Source: Christensenella sp. UBA2853 (GTDB lineage Bacteria; Bacillota; Clostridia; Christensenellales; Aristaeellaceae). From it: a DNA stretch of 47,426 nt. How positions within the stretch are numbered: position 1 is the stretch's first letter; every line of letters begins with the position of its first letter. Of this stretch, positions 16,329 to 24,380 are shown piece after piece. Position numbers and translations under genes: made by a program. The DNA is taken from NCBI GenBank assembly GCA_002350845.1, contig DEFL01000080.1:1-47426 (forward strand), given 5' to 3'. The notes beneath the pieces were generated by a model that saw only the letters and a program-made list of their open reading frames with translations, made no database searches and had not been told where the DNA came from.

Positions 16329-17987
16329 TCAGCTTTTGCTGATCTTCCACTGCAATGTGGAGAAATTGACCTCCAGTTCCGCCCACGATGCGCCGTTCTT
16401 CCACCGAATGCACATCCCGTTTTTACCCTCCCTCTGCACCGTAATCTCGGCACCGGAGGAAAATGCAGGATGCGTATTGCGCAGGCGCAGCAATTCAATC
16501 TGTTCAAGAACCACCGGCCGATTCAGCTCTTCGAGTGCCTCATCCATTGAATAGCAGTGCCTGTTCATTTCTCTGTTGTCTGCAGACGGATCCCGAATAA
16601 AAACATCCTCATCATTTTTCCCTGCCAGCAGATCCACATACCAGACCTGCGGTTTGCCTGGCATGAACATCTGTACAGCTCTTGCCAGCACCAGTTTGCG
16701 GTCATCACATGCCAGTGCGGAATAATAGGTCATATCCATCTGATAGACTTCCGGTTTCACGCCATGAAGCATCTTTTTCCTTCCGCCCCGTAAAACCAGT
16801 CGTTCGGTCAGCGCGTCGATGCGCTCGTCCGGCACGAGCCCATGCGGGTCACGAATGGGAATCCCGTCGTGACAGCCCAGCATATTGATCGCCGTGATTT
16901 CATCCAGAATCTGTTCCTGTGCCCAGTCGCACAGGTATTGCGGATCACCGGTGTCAAGCGCATCCAGAACCAGCGCTGGCAGAAAATAGTCATAGACCGG
17001 GCACCCCAGACCTGCCAGTTTCCTGTATGCGCCAGTATGATAGGCCGCATGGATTTCCGGCAGGACTTCCAGATTGTAATTCGCGGCCATCTCCCTGATC
17101 TTTCCGAGGATTTCCCAGGTTTCCGGTTCATTCATGAAATTGATTCTGCCGCGGGCTTTGTGCACCCGGGTAAATGCATCCAGACGAATCAGCGACGCTC
17201 CGTAGGATGACAGCTTTTCAAGCGTCTGATCATACCATTCCCATACGAGCGGGCTTTGCACATTCAGATCCATCTGGCCGAGATAATGCCTGTGGCTTTT
17301 CAGAAATGCCAAGACTGGCTCCCTGCAGTCTTCAAAACTGCCCCAATCCATTTCTTCCGGAGGAATTCCCTTCCGCGTCCTGGCATTCACCCACTCACAC
17401 AGACCCATGGCCCGGTCATAACCGTATCCTGTGACTTCAAGGACATCGAACACCGTCAGTTCAGGATAAATCACCTTCTGGTAAAAGGTGTTCCAGTAGG
17501 GCACATCGCGCCCGTCCGGCAGACGGACCATCAGGATGGGAAGCCCTGCCTTGCGCAGGTTCCGGGCCAGGAAATCGTCCTCGCCAGGATGAATCACACC
17601 GTCCTCACCAATCTCCCCGCAACCCGACCAGAACCTGTTCCAGTCAATAAAGAAATCGCGGTAGACAGACTGATCTCCTCTGCGGAGAATATCCTGGAAC
17701 TGCGGCGAAAGCACGGACAGGTGGTTCAAAATGAAATCGAATGTCAGATCAATATTCATCTTCCGCAGTTCTTCGAGGTTTTCCACTTTGACAAGTGAAG
17801 GACAGAGATCATATGAAATCACAGAAAAACCCCTGTCCAGATCGGTATTGAATGCGGTCGGCAGAAGATAGAACGAACGGAACGCGTCCTTCAGTTCAGG
17901 TCTTTTCAGAAATGCGATCATTCCGCCCATATTCTCTCCAATGCTGTCCGGATAGGCATTCAGCATAGCGCCCAGATGCACGTGCAT
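16329..17987 (-). CDS. GH13 family enzyme, sucrose/glucosylglycerate phosphorylase-like (GH13_18)
   Basis: A 552-residue cytoplasmic alpha-amylase-fold enzyme. Catalytic residues are Asp270 (nucleophile, in LIRLDAFTR), Glu311 (acid/base, in VLPEIHA) and Asp374 (GCHDGIP). The HxGIP context and the HKARGRINF stretch after the nucleophile resemble subfamily 18, the retaining phosphorylases that split sucrose, sucrose-6-phosphate or glucosylglycerate with phosphate. The region around 150-240 differs from the sucrose phosphorylases I recall, so the substrate is open, and hydrolysis or transglycosylation is possible. The ATG at 17987 follows GGAGGAGG closely. First gene of the pair with the serine hydrolase. 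Confidence 0.82.
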   Translation of the reverse strand: MHVHLGAMLNAYPDSIGENMGGMIAFLKRPELKDAFRSFYLLPTAFNTDLDRGFSVISYDLCPSLVKVENLEELRKMNIDLTFDFILNHLSVLSPQFQDILRRGDQSVYRDFFIDWNRFWSGCGEIGEDGVIHPGEDDFLARNLRKAGLPILMVRLPDGRDVPYWNTFYQKVIYPELTVFDVLEVTGYGYDRAMGLCEWVNARTRKGIPPEEMDWGSFEDCREPVLAFLKSHRHYLGQMDLNVQSPLVWEWYDQTLEKLSSYGASLIRLDAFTRVHKARGRINFMNEPETWEILGKIREMAANYNLEVLPEIHAAYHTGAYRKLAGLGCPVYDYFLPALVLDALDTGDPQYLCDWAQEQILDEITAINMLGCHDGIPIRDPHGLVPDERIDALTERLVLRGGRKKMLHGVKPEVYQMDMTYYSALACDDRKLVLARAVQMFMPGKPQVWYVDLLAGKNDEDVFIRDPSADNREMNRHCYSMDEALEELNRPVVLEQIELLRLRNTHPAFSSGAEITVQREGKNGMCIRWKNGASWAELEVNFSTLQWKISKS

Positions 17988-18076
17988 TCCTCCTCCATCT
18001 CGATGTACATGTTCATGCAGTCTATTGTTTCAGGCATATCCTGCTCATCGTTTTTTCCTCAATATTTCTGGAATCC

Positions 18077-18085
18077 ATTGTACCA
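18077..18085 (-). promoter_or_regulatory. extended -10 promoter of the GH13 gene
   Basis: The minus strand reads TGG-TACAAT, the same extended -10 sequence seen before metF. The -35 region is weak. It lies about 90 bp before the ATG at 17987. Confidence 0.5.
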
Positions 18086-18186
18086 CAAAAGAAGTACGCA
18101 TGGTATCCGGCCGTCCCTCCTTCATAGGACAATTTTCGTCTTTCCAGCAAGGCCTGATGCCTTCATGCAATCTTCTGCTGGGAACC

Positions 18187-18214
18187 TTGCTTTTCTCCTT
18201 ATTTTCTGTATCAT
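18187..18214 (+). promoter_or_regulatory. possible promoter of the thioesterase gene
   Basis: TTGCTT (18187-18192) and TATCAT (18209-18214) are spaced 16 bp apart, about 35 bp before the start codon. The match to consensus is moderate. Confidence 0.4.
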
Positions 18215-18248
18215 TCGTCTGAATACTTTATGAAGGGATCTGAGTGTC

Positions 18249-18686
18249 ATGATGTATACAAGATCTGTCCATTTTTATGAAATCGATCAGATGGAGATTG
18301 TCCATCATTCCAGATATATCCTTTATTTCGAGGAAGCACGGCTGGATGCCATGCAGCAGCTGGGCTTTGGTTATGAACGCCTCATGGAGATGGGGCTTGC
18401 AAGTCCTGTGACCGGCATTTCCTGTGAGTATATTCAGCCTGCCCGTTATCCGGATGTGCTGGATATTCAGATTCTTCTCAGGGAGTACGACGGCGTTCGT
18501 TTCTGCTTTGCCTATGAAGTCAGAAGACAGACGGACCACGCCCTTCTGTGCCGCGGCGAAACAAAACACTGTCTGATTGGAAAAGCAGGGCTTCCGGTCC
18601 GCATCCGTACGCATTACCCTGAGATTCACGCTCTCATGCTCCGCTGGCTTGAGGAAAGCGCGCAGTCTGCCGCATCCGTTCAGTAA
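18249..18686 (+). CDS. hot-dog fold acyl-CoA thioesterase (4HBT/YbgC-like)
   Basis: A 145-residue soluble enzyme of the 4-hydroxybenzoyl-CoA thioesterase family, which hydrolyses acyl-CoA or acyl-ACP thioesters. The signature is near the N-terminus: Asp13 in YEIDQMEIVHHSRY, equivalent to the family's TDxxGVVHHxNY motif, followed by YFEEARLD. Family members work as dimers or tetramers, and the acyl substrate cannot be predicted. ATGATG at 18249 offers two adjacent starts, with only a weak GAAGGGA upstream. The next gene (ABC exporter) starts 57 bp later without an obvious terminator between them. Confidence 0.88.
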   Translation: MMYTRSVHFYEIDQMEIVHHSRYILYFEEARLDAMQQLGFGYERLMEMGLASPVTGISCEYIQPARYPDVLDIQILLREYDGVRFCFAYEVRRQTDHALLCRGETKHCLIGKAGLPVRIRTHYPEIHALMLRWLEESAQSAASVQ

Positions 18687-18743
18687 GCCCCCGCCGCGTA
18701 CCTTTTCATCCTTTTTTCATCCGTTCAGAAAGGCATTCTCACC

Positions 18744-20543
18744 ATGAAAAGAGACATTACTCTGGCATTCCGCTATGCCTCACGCCATCTCTGGCAGTAT
18801 CTTCTGGGTCTGCTTTCCCTGCTTCTGGTTGACTCGATTATCACCGTGATTCCCCGCCTGACCGGTCAGATCACGGACGGTCTGACCTATGGCATCACAA
18901 CCGGCAGTGCAGTTGCACCCATGACCATGGCAGACGTCACACCGCTTGTTCTTCGCATTCTGGTGTGCGGAGCGCTCGTTTCCCTGGGACGCTTTGGCTG
19001 GCGTTACTTCCTTCTCGGTGCTTCCCGCTCCATTGAAAAAGAAATGCGCAACGATCTGTTCTCGCATCTCGAAACGCTTTCGATGCGCTATTACAACACC
19101 CATAAAACCGGTGATCTGATGGCGCATTTCACCAATGATCTGCAGTCTGTCCGCAACCTGATGGGCATGACCGTGATCACCACCTTCGATGCCTCCATCA
19201 TGCTTATCATGGTGCTGTATTCCATGTTCCGTTTTGTGCATCCCCGGCTGACCTTTTTTGCCATCATGCCCATGATGCTCATTGTCCTGTGCTACTCTTT
19301 TTTTGCCAAAGCCATGCACAGGCGCTTTCTCGAAAAACAGGAAGCTTTTTCTGAACTGACCGATCATGTCCAGGAGACGGTCAGCGGCATACGCGTCATC
19401 AAGGCCTTTGTGCAGGAGCACTTTGAGCTTGCCGCATTTGCACTGAAGAATCAGAAAACCAAGGAGAAAAACCTCGGCGTCGTCCGTCTGATCGCGCTGG
19501 CCATGCCGCTTCTGGATCTCATTATCGGTCTTTCCATGCTGATCACCCTGATCTATGGGGGCTATCTGACCATCAACCGTTCCATCACCGTCGGTCAGTT
19601 TGTCGCTTTCAACAGCTATATCGGCATGCTGGTCTGGCCCATGATTGCAGTCGGGGAATGTGTCTCAAGCATGAGCCAGGGACTGGCAAGCCTTGGCCGA
19701 ATCCGCACGATCCTGCACGAAGTCCCGGATATTTCTGATACACCTGACTGTCGGCATGATATCACCGCCCTGAAGGGCAGCATCACCCTGAATCATCTGA
19801 CTTTTGCCTACCCGGACACGCATGGCGTTCCTGTCCTTCAGGATCTGTCCGTCAGCGTCCGTGCCGGGGAAACGCTGGCCATTGTCGGGCACACCGGCTG
19901 CGGAAAAACCACCGTCATCAGTCTGCTCGAACGCCTGTATGATCCGCCTGAAGCGGACATGATCTGCATTGACGGGGTGCCGGTTTCCCGCATTCCCCTG
20001 CGTGTGCTGCATGAGCAGATTGCATGCGTGCCTCAGGACAGCTTTCTGTTTTCCGATACCATTGAAAACAACATTGCTTTCGGCATGGATGCGCCAGACC
20101 ATGCAGTCATCGAATCGGCTGCCCGGGCTGCCTGTCTGCATGACAATATCATGATGTTTCCTGAGGGCTACCAGACCCGCATCGGCGAGCGCGGCGTTAC
20201 CATATCCGGCGGTCAGAAACAGCGCACCGCCATCGCCCGCGCGCTGGTCCGCAACGCACCGATCCTGATCCTGGACGATGCCCTCTCCGCGGTTGACACC
20301 GATACCGAAGAACAGATTCTTCAGAACCTGAAAACACTTCGAAGCGGAAAAACCAACCTGATCATCGCCCACCGGATTTCCACGGTTCAGCATGCCGATC
20401 ATATTCTGGTACTCGACCACGGCCGTGCCGCTGAATACGGAACCCATGAAGAACTGCTGGCGCTGGGCGGCATCTACCGGGATCTCTTTGACCGCCAGCA
20501 GCTCGAAAAACAGCTGCATCAGGATCGAGGTGAAGACGAATGA
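18744..20543 (+). CDS. heterodimeric ABC exporter half-transporter, degenerate-site subunit
   Basis: A 599-residue half-transporter: six membrane helices (about 1-320) fused to an ATPase domain (about 340-590). Walker A is GHTGCGKTT, the signature is ISGGQKQRT, and the switch histidine is in IAHRIST. Walker B reads ILILDDALSAVD, with Asp where the catalytic Glu should be. The partner has the opposite defect in its signature, so together they make one consensus and one degenerate ATP site. This is the pattern of heterodimeric exporters such as BmrC/BmrD and TM287/TM288. It is likely to export drugs, lipids or peptides, with no substrate clue in the window. It overlaps the next gene by 4 bp (ATGA). 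Confidence 0.93.
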   Translation: MKRDITLAFRYASRHLWQYLLGLLSLLLVDSIITVIPRLTGQITDGLTYGITTGSAVAPMTMADVTPLVLRILVCGALVSLGRFGWRYFLLGASRSIEKEMRNDLFSHLETLSMRYYNTHKTGDLMAHFTNDLQSVRNLMGMTVITTFDASIMLIMVLYSMFRFVHPRLTFFAIMPMMLIVLCYSFFAKAMHRRFLEKQEAFSELTDHVQETVSGIRVIKAFVQEHFELAAFALKNQKTKEKNLGVVRLIALAMPLLDLIIGLSMLITLIYGGYLTINRSITVGQFVAFNSYIGMLVWPMIAVGECVSSMSQGLASLGRIRTILHEVPDISDTPDCRHDITALKGSITLNHLTFAYPDTHGVPVLQDLSVSVRAGETLAIVGHTGCGKTTVISLLERLYDPPEADMICIDGVPVSRIPLRVLHEQIACVPQDSFLFSDTIENNIAFGMDAPDHAVIESAARAACLHDNIMMFPEGYQTRIGERGVTISGGQKQRTAIARALVRNAPILILDDALSAVDTDTEEQILQNLKTLRSGKTNLIIAHRISTVQHADHILVLDHGRAAEYGTHEELLALGGIYRDLFDRQQLEKQLHQDRGEDE

Positions 20544-22330
20544 AAAAGAGGGATCGCAATCCGGATATTCAATATGAAGGCAATGCGCTTGTGCGCCTTC
20601 TGGCCTATATGAAACCGCATCTCGCTTCATTCTTCGTCTGTCTTCTCCTGGTTTTGGTGGTCACAGTGCTCGACCTGTACAGACCCACGCTCATCGGCAA
20701 TGCGATCGATCAGTACATTACCGTCGGGGATGATACGCCGCTGACCGTTGAGGAGCGCTTTTCCGGCGTTCTCCGCTCTGGCGGCATTTATGCCATCATC
20801 CTGCTTCTGCTGTTTATCTGCAACCGTTTCCAGTATCTGATGATGCAGAAAACCGGTCAGCAGATCATTTATGATCTGCGCAATACCCTGTTTGAGCATG
20901 TGCAGGCTCTGACCATGCGCTTCTTTGACGTGACACCAGTAGGCAAAATCGTCACAAGACTGACCAACGATGTCGAGGCGATCAATGACGTCTATTCGAA
21001 TATTCTTGTCCGCCTCTTCCAGAACTCGGTGAAAGTCATCGGGCTCGCCTGCATCATGCTTGCCATGAATACACGTCTTGCCCTGACCTGCTTTGCCCTG
21101 CTCCCTCTTGTGATCTTCCTGACGGCGCTTTTCCGCACACTGTCTCGAAGAGCCTATCAGGTATCGAGGACCCGGCTTACAACAATCAACACGTTCCTCT
21201 CCGAACACCTTTCCGGCATGCGCATCATTCAGATTTTTGCCCGGGAAAAAGAAAAAGGCGACGAGTTCAGAGAGAAAAGCGAAGAACTCTATCAGGCCAA
21301 TTTCCGTGAAATCCTCATTGATGCCATCTTCCGTCCGGCCACCTATATGACGTATGTATGCTCTCTGGCCATTCTTCTGCTCGCCGGAGCATCCAGTGTG
21401 ATTTCAGGGGCTATCTCCATCGGCACGCTCTATATCTTTATCTCCTATCTAGAATCCTTCTTCAATCCGATCCAGGAGCTTGCCCAGCAGTTTGCCACCC
21501 TGCAGTCAGCCATTGCTTCCTCGGAAAAGATATTCACACTGCTCGACACGCGTCCGGATATTCCGCCCGACGATCATCCGGAAATACTTCCCGCTGTCCA
21601 TGGGCGTGTCGAGTTTGATCATGTCTGGTTTGCCTATCAGGGCGAAGACTGGGTCCTGAAGGATGTCTCCTTCACCATTGAGCCCGGGGAAAGGGTTGCC
21701 TTTGTCGGTGCCACGGGCGCCGGAAAATCCTCGATCCTCAATCTGATCGGGCGGTATTACGACATCCAGAAAGGCACCATCCGTATCGACGGAAAAGATA
21801 TCCGCACGCTTTCCCGTGAGCAGATCCGCCGCAGTATCGGTCAGGTCCAGCAGGATGTGTTCATTTTTACCGGCGACGTCGCTTCCAACATCCGTCTGCG
21901 GGATGACTCCATTTCAGACAGCCAGGTTCAAAAAGCTGCAGAGGCGGTCAATGCCGCGCCGATGATTGAACGCCTGAGCGGAAAATACCAGCATCCCGTC
22001 TCCGAGCGCGGGGCCACCTTTTCACAGGGAGAACGGCAGCTGCTTTCCTTTGCCCGGACCCTTGCCTATGACCCTGCCATCCTGATTCTGGATGAAGCCA
22101 CCGCAAGCATTGATACCCATACAGAGCAGCTGATCCAGGAGGCCATTGCCCGGCTGATGCAGGGACGCACCTGCATCATGGTCGCGCACCGTCTGTCCAC
22201 CATTCAGAATGCCGACTGCATCATGGTCATGCATCACGGGCGGATCCGGGAGCGCGGGACGCACCAGCAGCTGCTTTCCCTCAATGGCATTTACGCCAAA
22301 CTCTACGCCCTGCAGATCGCATCCCATTAA
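20540..22330 (+). CDS. heterodimeric ABC exporter half-transporter, catalytic-Glu subunit
   Basis: A 596-residue partner of the preceding gene with the same layout: membrane domain about 15-330, ATPase about 350-590. Walker A is GATGAGKSS and Walker B is ILILDEATASID with the catalytic Glu intact. The switch histidine is in VAHRLST. The signature reads FSQGERQLL instead of LSGGQ. This altered signature faces the partner's Walker A and helps form the non-hydrolysing site, while the partner's normal ISGGQ completes the active one. The arrangement is complementary and confirms that the two products work as a heterodimer. Translation is coupled by the 4-bp overlap. Confidence 0.93.
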   Translation: MKKRDRNPDIQYEGNALVRLLAYMKPHLASFFVCLLLVLVVTVLDLYRPTLIGNAIDQYITVGDDTPLTVEERFSGVLRSGGIYAIILLLLFICNRFQYLMMQKTGQQIIYDLRNTLFEHVQALTMRFFDVTPVGKIVTRLTNDVEAINDVYSNILVRLFQNSVKVIGLACIMLAMNTRLALTCFALLPLVIFLTALFRTLSRRAYQVSRTRLTTINTFLSEHLSGMRIIQIFAREKEKGDEFREKSEELYQANFREILIDAIFRPATYMTYVCSLAILLLAGASSVISGAISIGTLYIFISYLESFFNPIQELAQQFATLQSAIASSEKIFTLLDTRPDIPPDDHPEILPAVHGRVEFDHVWFAYQGEDWVLKDVSFTIEPGERVAFVGATGAGKSSILNLIGRYYDIQKGTIRIDGKDIRTLSREQIRRSIGQVQQDVFIFTGDVASNIRLRDDSISDSQVQKAAEAVNAAPMIERLSGKYQHPVSERGATFSQGERQLLSFARTLAYDPAILILDEATASIDTHTEQLIQEAIARLMQGRTCIMVAHRLSTIQNADCIMVMHHGRIRERGTHQQLLSLNGIYAKLYALQIASH

Positions 22331-22436
22331 AAACAGACGCCTTCACGCTCGGCCATCCTCAGCTTTCTGTTCTTCCCGGGATGTCTGCCTTTCCTTCCCC
22401 TTCTGCTTTTTCGCAGAAACAATTTCCGGTTTCGCA

Positions 22437-22465
22437 TTGAGCTCCCCTTCCCTTTGCGATATAAT
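22437..22465 (+). promoter_or_regulatory. sigma-A promoter of the psuK-psuG operon
   Basis: TTGAGC (22437-22442) and a perfect TATAAT (22460-22465) are 17 bp apart, just upstream of the AGGGAGGTGA ribosome binding site of psuK. Confidence 0.85.
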
Positions 22466-22503
22466 TGCCCTTGGCCTTATGTTCGTTAGGGAGGTGAATC
22501 GAT

Positions 22504-23436
22504 TTGTCATCGGGTTCCTATGTGGCCGTCGTCGGGGGAATCAACGTTGATATCAGTGGAACCTCTGATTCAAAAATGATTCTCGGAGACTCCAATCCCG
22601 GACGGGTGACCCTTTCTCTGGGCGGGGTTGGTCGCAATATCGCGGAAAATCTTCTGCTGCTCGGCATGCCCTGCCATATGGTGACTGTGCTCGGTGATGA
22701 TCTGCACGCTGAAACCATTCGCGCCCACTGCAGCCGCATCGGTCTTGACCTCAGTGCCTGCGAGACTATACCGGGTGCCAAGAGCAGCACGTACCTGTGC
22801 ATCAATGATGTCAACGGTGATGTCATGACCGCCATCTCCGATATGTCGATCTGTGAGCAGATTACGCCTGAATTTCTCGGGCGGCATCTGGACGAAATCA
22901 ATCATGCGGATTTTGTCATCGTTGATGCCAACATCCCCGCCCCGGCCGCCGCTTTCCTCGCCGACTGGTGTGAGGTTCCCCTGATTGCCGACACGGTTTC
23001 CATAAAGAAAGCTGCCCGGCTTTCCCCTTGCCTCTGGCGTCTGTATGCCATCAAACCCAATCGACCCGAAGCAGAGCTTCTCACCGGTGTGATCATTCAC
23101 GGCACCCAGGGGCTTGAGGAAGCCGGCAGTGTGCTTCTCTCGGAAGGTGTCCGCAACGTGTTTATCTCCCTGGGCAGCCAGGGCGTATATTATGCAGATC
23201 AGGAGCATCACGGCATTCAGCCCTGTGTTCCGGGTAAGATTCTCAATACCAACGGCTGCGGAGACGCTTTTCTCGCCGCCGCTTCCGTCGCACTGATGTC
23301 CGGCATGTCCATTTCAGAGGCTGTACTCCTGGGTCAGGCAAGCGCATCCATCTGTGCCGAGGTCGAAAGTGCGGTTAACCCTGCCCTCACCATGCACGCC
23401 CTGCGCCGGCGCGCAGGGCTTGATTCAAAATTTTAG
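22504..23436 (+). CDS. psuK: PfkB-family kinase, probable pseudouridine kinase (TTG start)
   Basis: A 310-residue ribokinase/PfkB-fold kinase. Its neighbour is psuG, so it most likely phosphorylates pseudouridine to pseudouridine 5'-phosphate, the first step of pseudouridine salvage. Motifs are VVGGINVDI at the N-terminus, the GGVGRNIAEN substrate loop, KPNRPEAELLTG, and the C-terminal anion hole NTNGCGDAF. The family usually has GAGDAF, and here the second position is Cys while the catalytic Asp is kept. The start is TTG at 22504, placed 7 bp after a strong AGGGAGGTGA. No ATG or GTG fits the ribosome binding site better. The rare start codon may lower expression relative to psuG. Confidence 0.88.
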   Translation: MSSGSYVAVVGGINVDISGTSDSKMILGDSNPGRVTLSLGGVGRNIAENLLLLGMPCHMVTVLGDDLHAETIRAHCSRIGLDLSACETIPGAKSSTYLCINDVNGDVMTAISDMSICEQITPEFLGRHLDEINHADFVIVDANIPAPAAAFLADWCEVPLIADTVSIKKAARLSPCLWRLYAIKPNRPEAELLTGVIIHGTQGLEEAGSVLLSEGVRNVFISLGSQGVYYADQEHHGIQPCVPGKILNTNGCGDAFLAAASVALMSGMSISEAVLLGQASASICAEVESAVNPALTMHALRRRAGLDSKF

Positions 23437-23448
23437 GAGGTCGTATCC

Positions 23449-24372
23449 ATGAATCATCTTGAACAGTATCTTTCGGTTTCCCCTGAGGTCCGCGCCGCAC
23501 TCGATGCCGGCAAGCCTGTGGTTGCCCTTGAATCCACCATCATTTCCCATGGCATGCCCTATCCCAAGAACGTAGAGACGGCACTGCATGTTGAGGAAAT
23601 CATCCGCGCCCACGGCGCAACCCCTGCCACCATCGCCATTATCCAGGGAAAAATGACCGTCGGCTGCACCAGAGAGCAGATTGAATATCTCGGAAAACGC
23701 GGTCTGGATGTTCCCAAGGCAAGCCGCCGTGACCTGCCCGTCCTTCTTGCCCGCGGCATGGATGGTGCAACCACGGTCACCACCACGATGATCGCCGCTT
23801 CCCTTGCCGGCATCCGCGTGTTTGCCACCGGCGGTATCGGCGGTGTTCACCGCGGCGCTGAAACCACCATGGACATTTCTGCAGACCTTGAAGAGCTCGC
23901 CCAGACGCCTGTTCTTGTCATCTGTGCCGGCTGCAAGTCCATCCTTGACATCGGTCTGACTCTTGAATACCTTGAAACCAAGGGCGTACCGGTACTGGGG
24001 TACAAAACCAAGGAAATGCCTGCATTCTACACCACACATTCCGGCTTCCAGGTCGACTATAAAATGGACAGTCCTGAAGATGTGGCTGCAGCATTCAAAG
24101 CCAAGCTGGCCTGCGGGCTCAAGGGCGGCATGCTGCTGACCAATCCGATTCCTGACCAGTATGCGATGGACCTGGATTATATCAATGAGAATATTGATGC
24201 TGCCATTGTTGAGTGCAACACGCTGGGCATTAAGGGAAAGAACATCACGCCCTTCCTGCTGGACAAGATCCAGAAGCTCACCGGCGGCAAATCCCTTGAA
24301 GCCAATATTCAGCTCGTCTACAACAATGTCGCAGTCGGTGCAGAAGTCGCCAAAGCATTGTGCAAGGAGTAA
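23449..24372 (+). CDS. psuG: pseudouridine-5'-phosphate glycosidase
   Basis: Cleaves the C-C glycosidic bond of pseudouridine 5'-phosphate to uracil and ribose 5-phosphate. The 307-residue length is normal. Catalytic Lys163 (AGCKSILDIG) and Glu28 (ALESTIISHGMP) match E. coli Lys166 and Glu31 with the same spacing. ATGGIGGVHRG and TTVTTTM are also typical. An AGGAGGT site overlaps the psuK stop and gives a 12-nt gap between the genes, so the two enzymes are made together. Confidence 0.96.
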   Translation: MNHLEQYLSVSPEVRAALDAGKPVVALESTIISHGMPYPKNVETALHVEEIIRAHGATPATIAIIQGKMTVGCTREQIEYLGKRGLDVPKASRRDLPVLLARGMDGATTVTTTMIAASLAGIRVFATGGIGGVHRGAETTMDISADLEELAQTPVLVICAGCKSILDIGLTLEYLETKGVPVLGYKTKEMPAFYTTHSGFQVDYKMDSPEDVAAAFKAKLACGLKGGMLLTNPIPDQYAMDLDYINENIDAAIVECNTLGIKGKNITPFLLDKIQKLTGGKSLEANIQLVYNNVAVGAEVAKALCKE

Positions 24373-24380
24373 ACCGTTGT

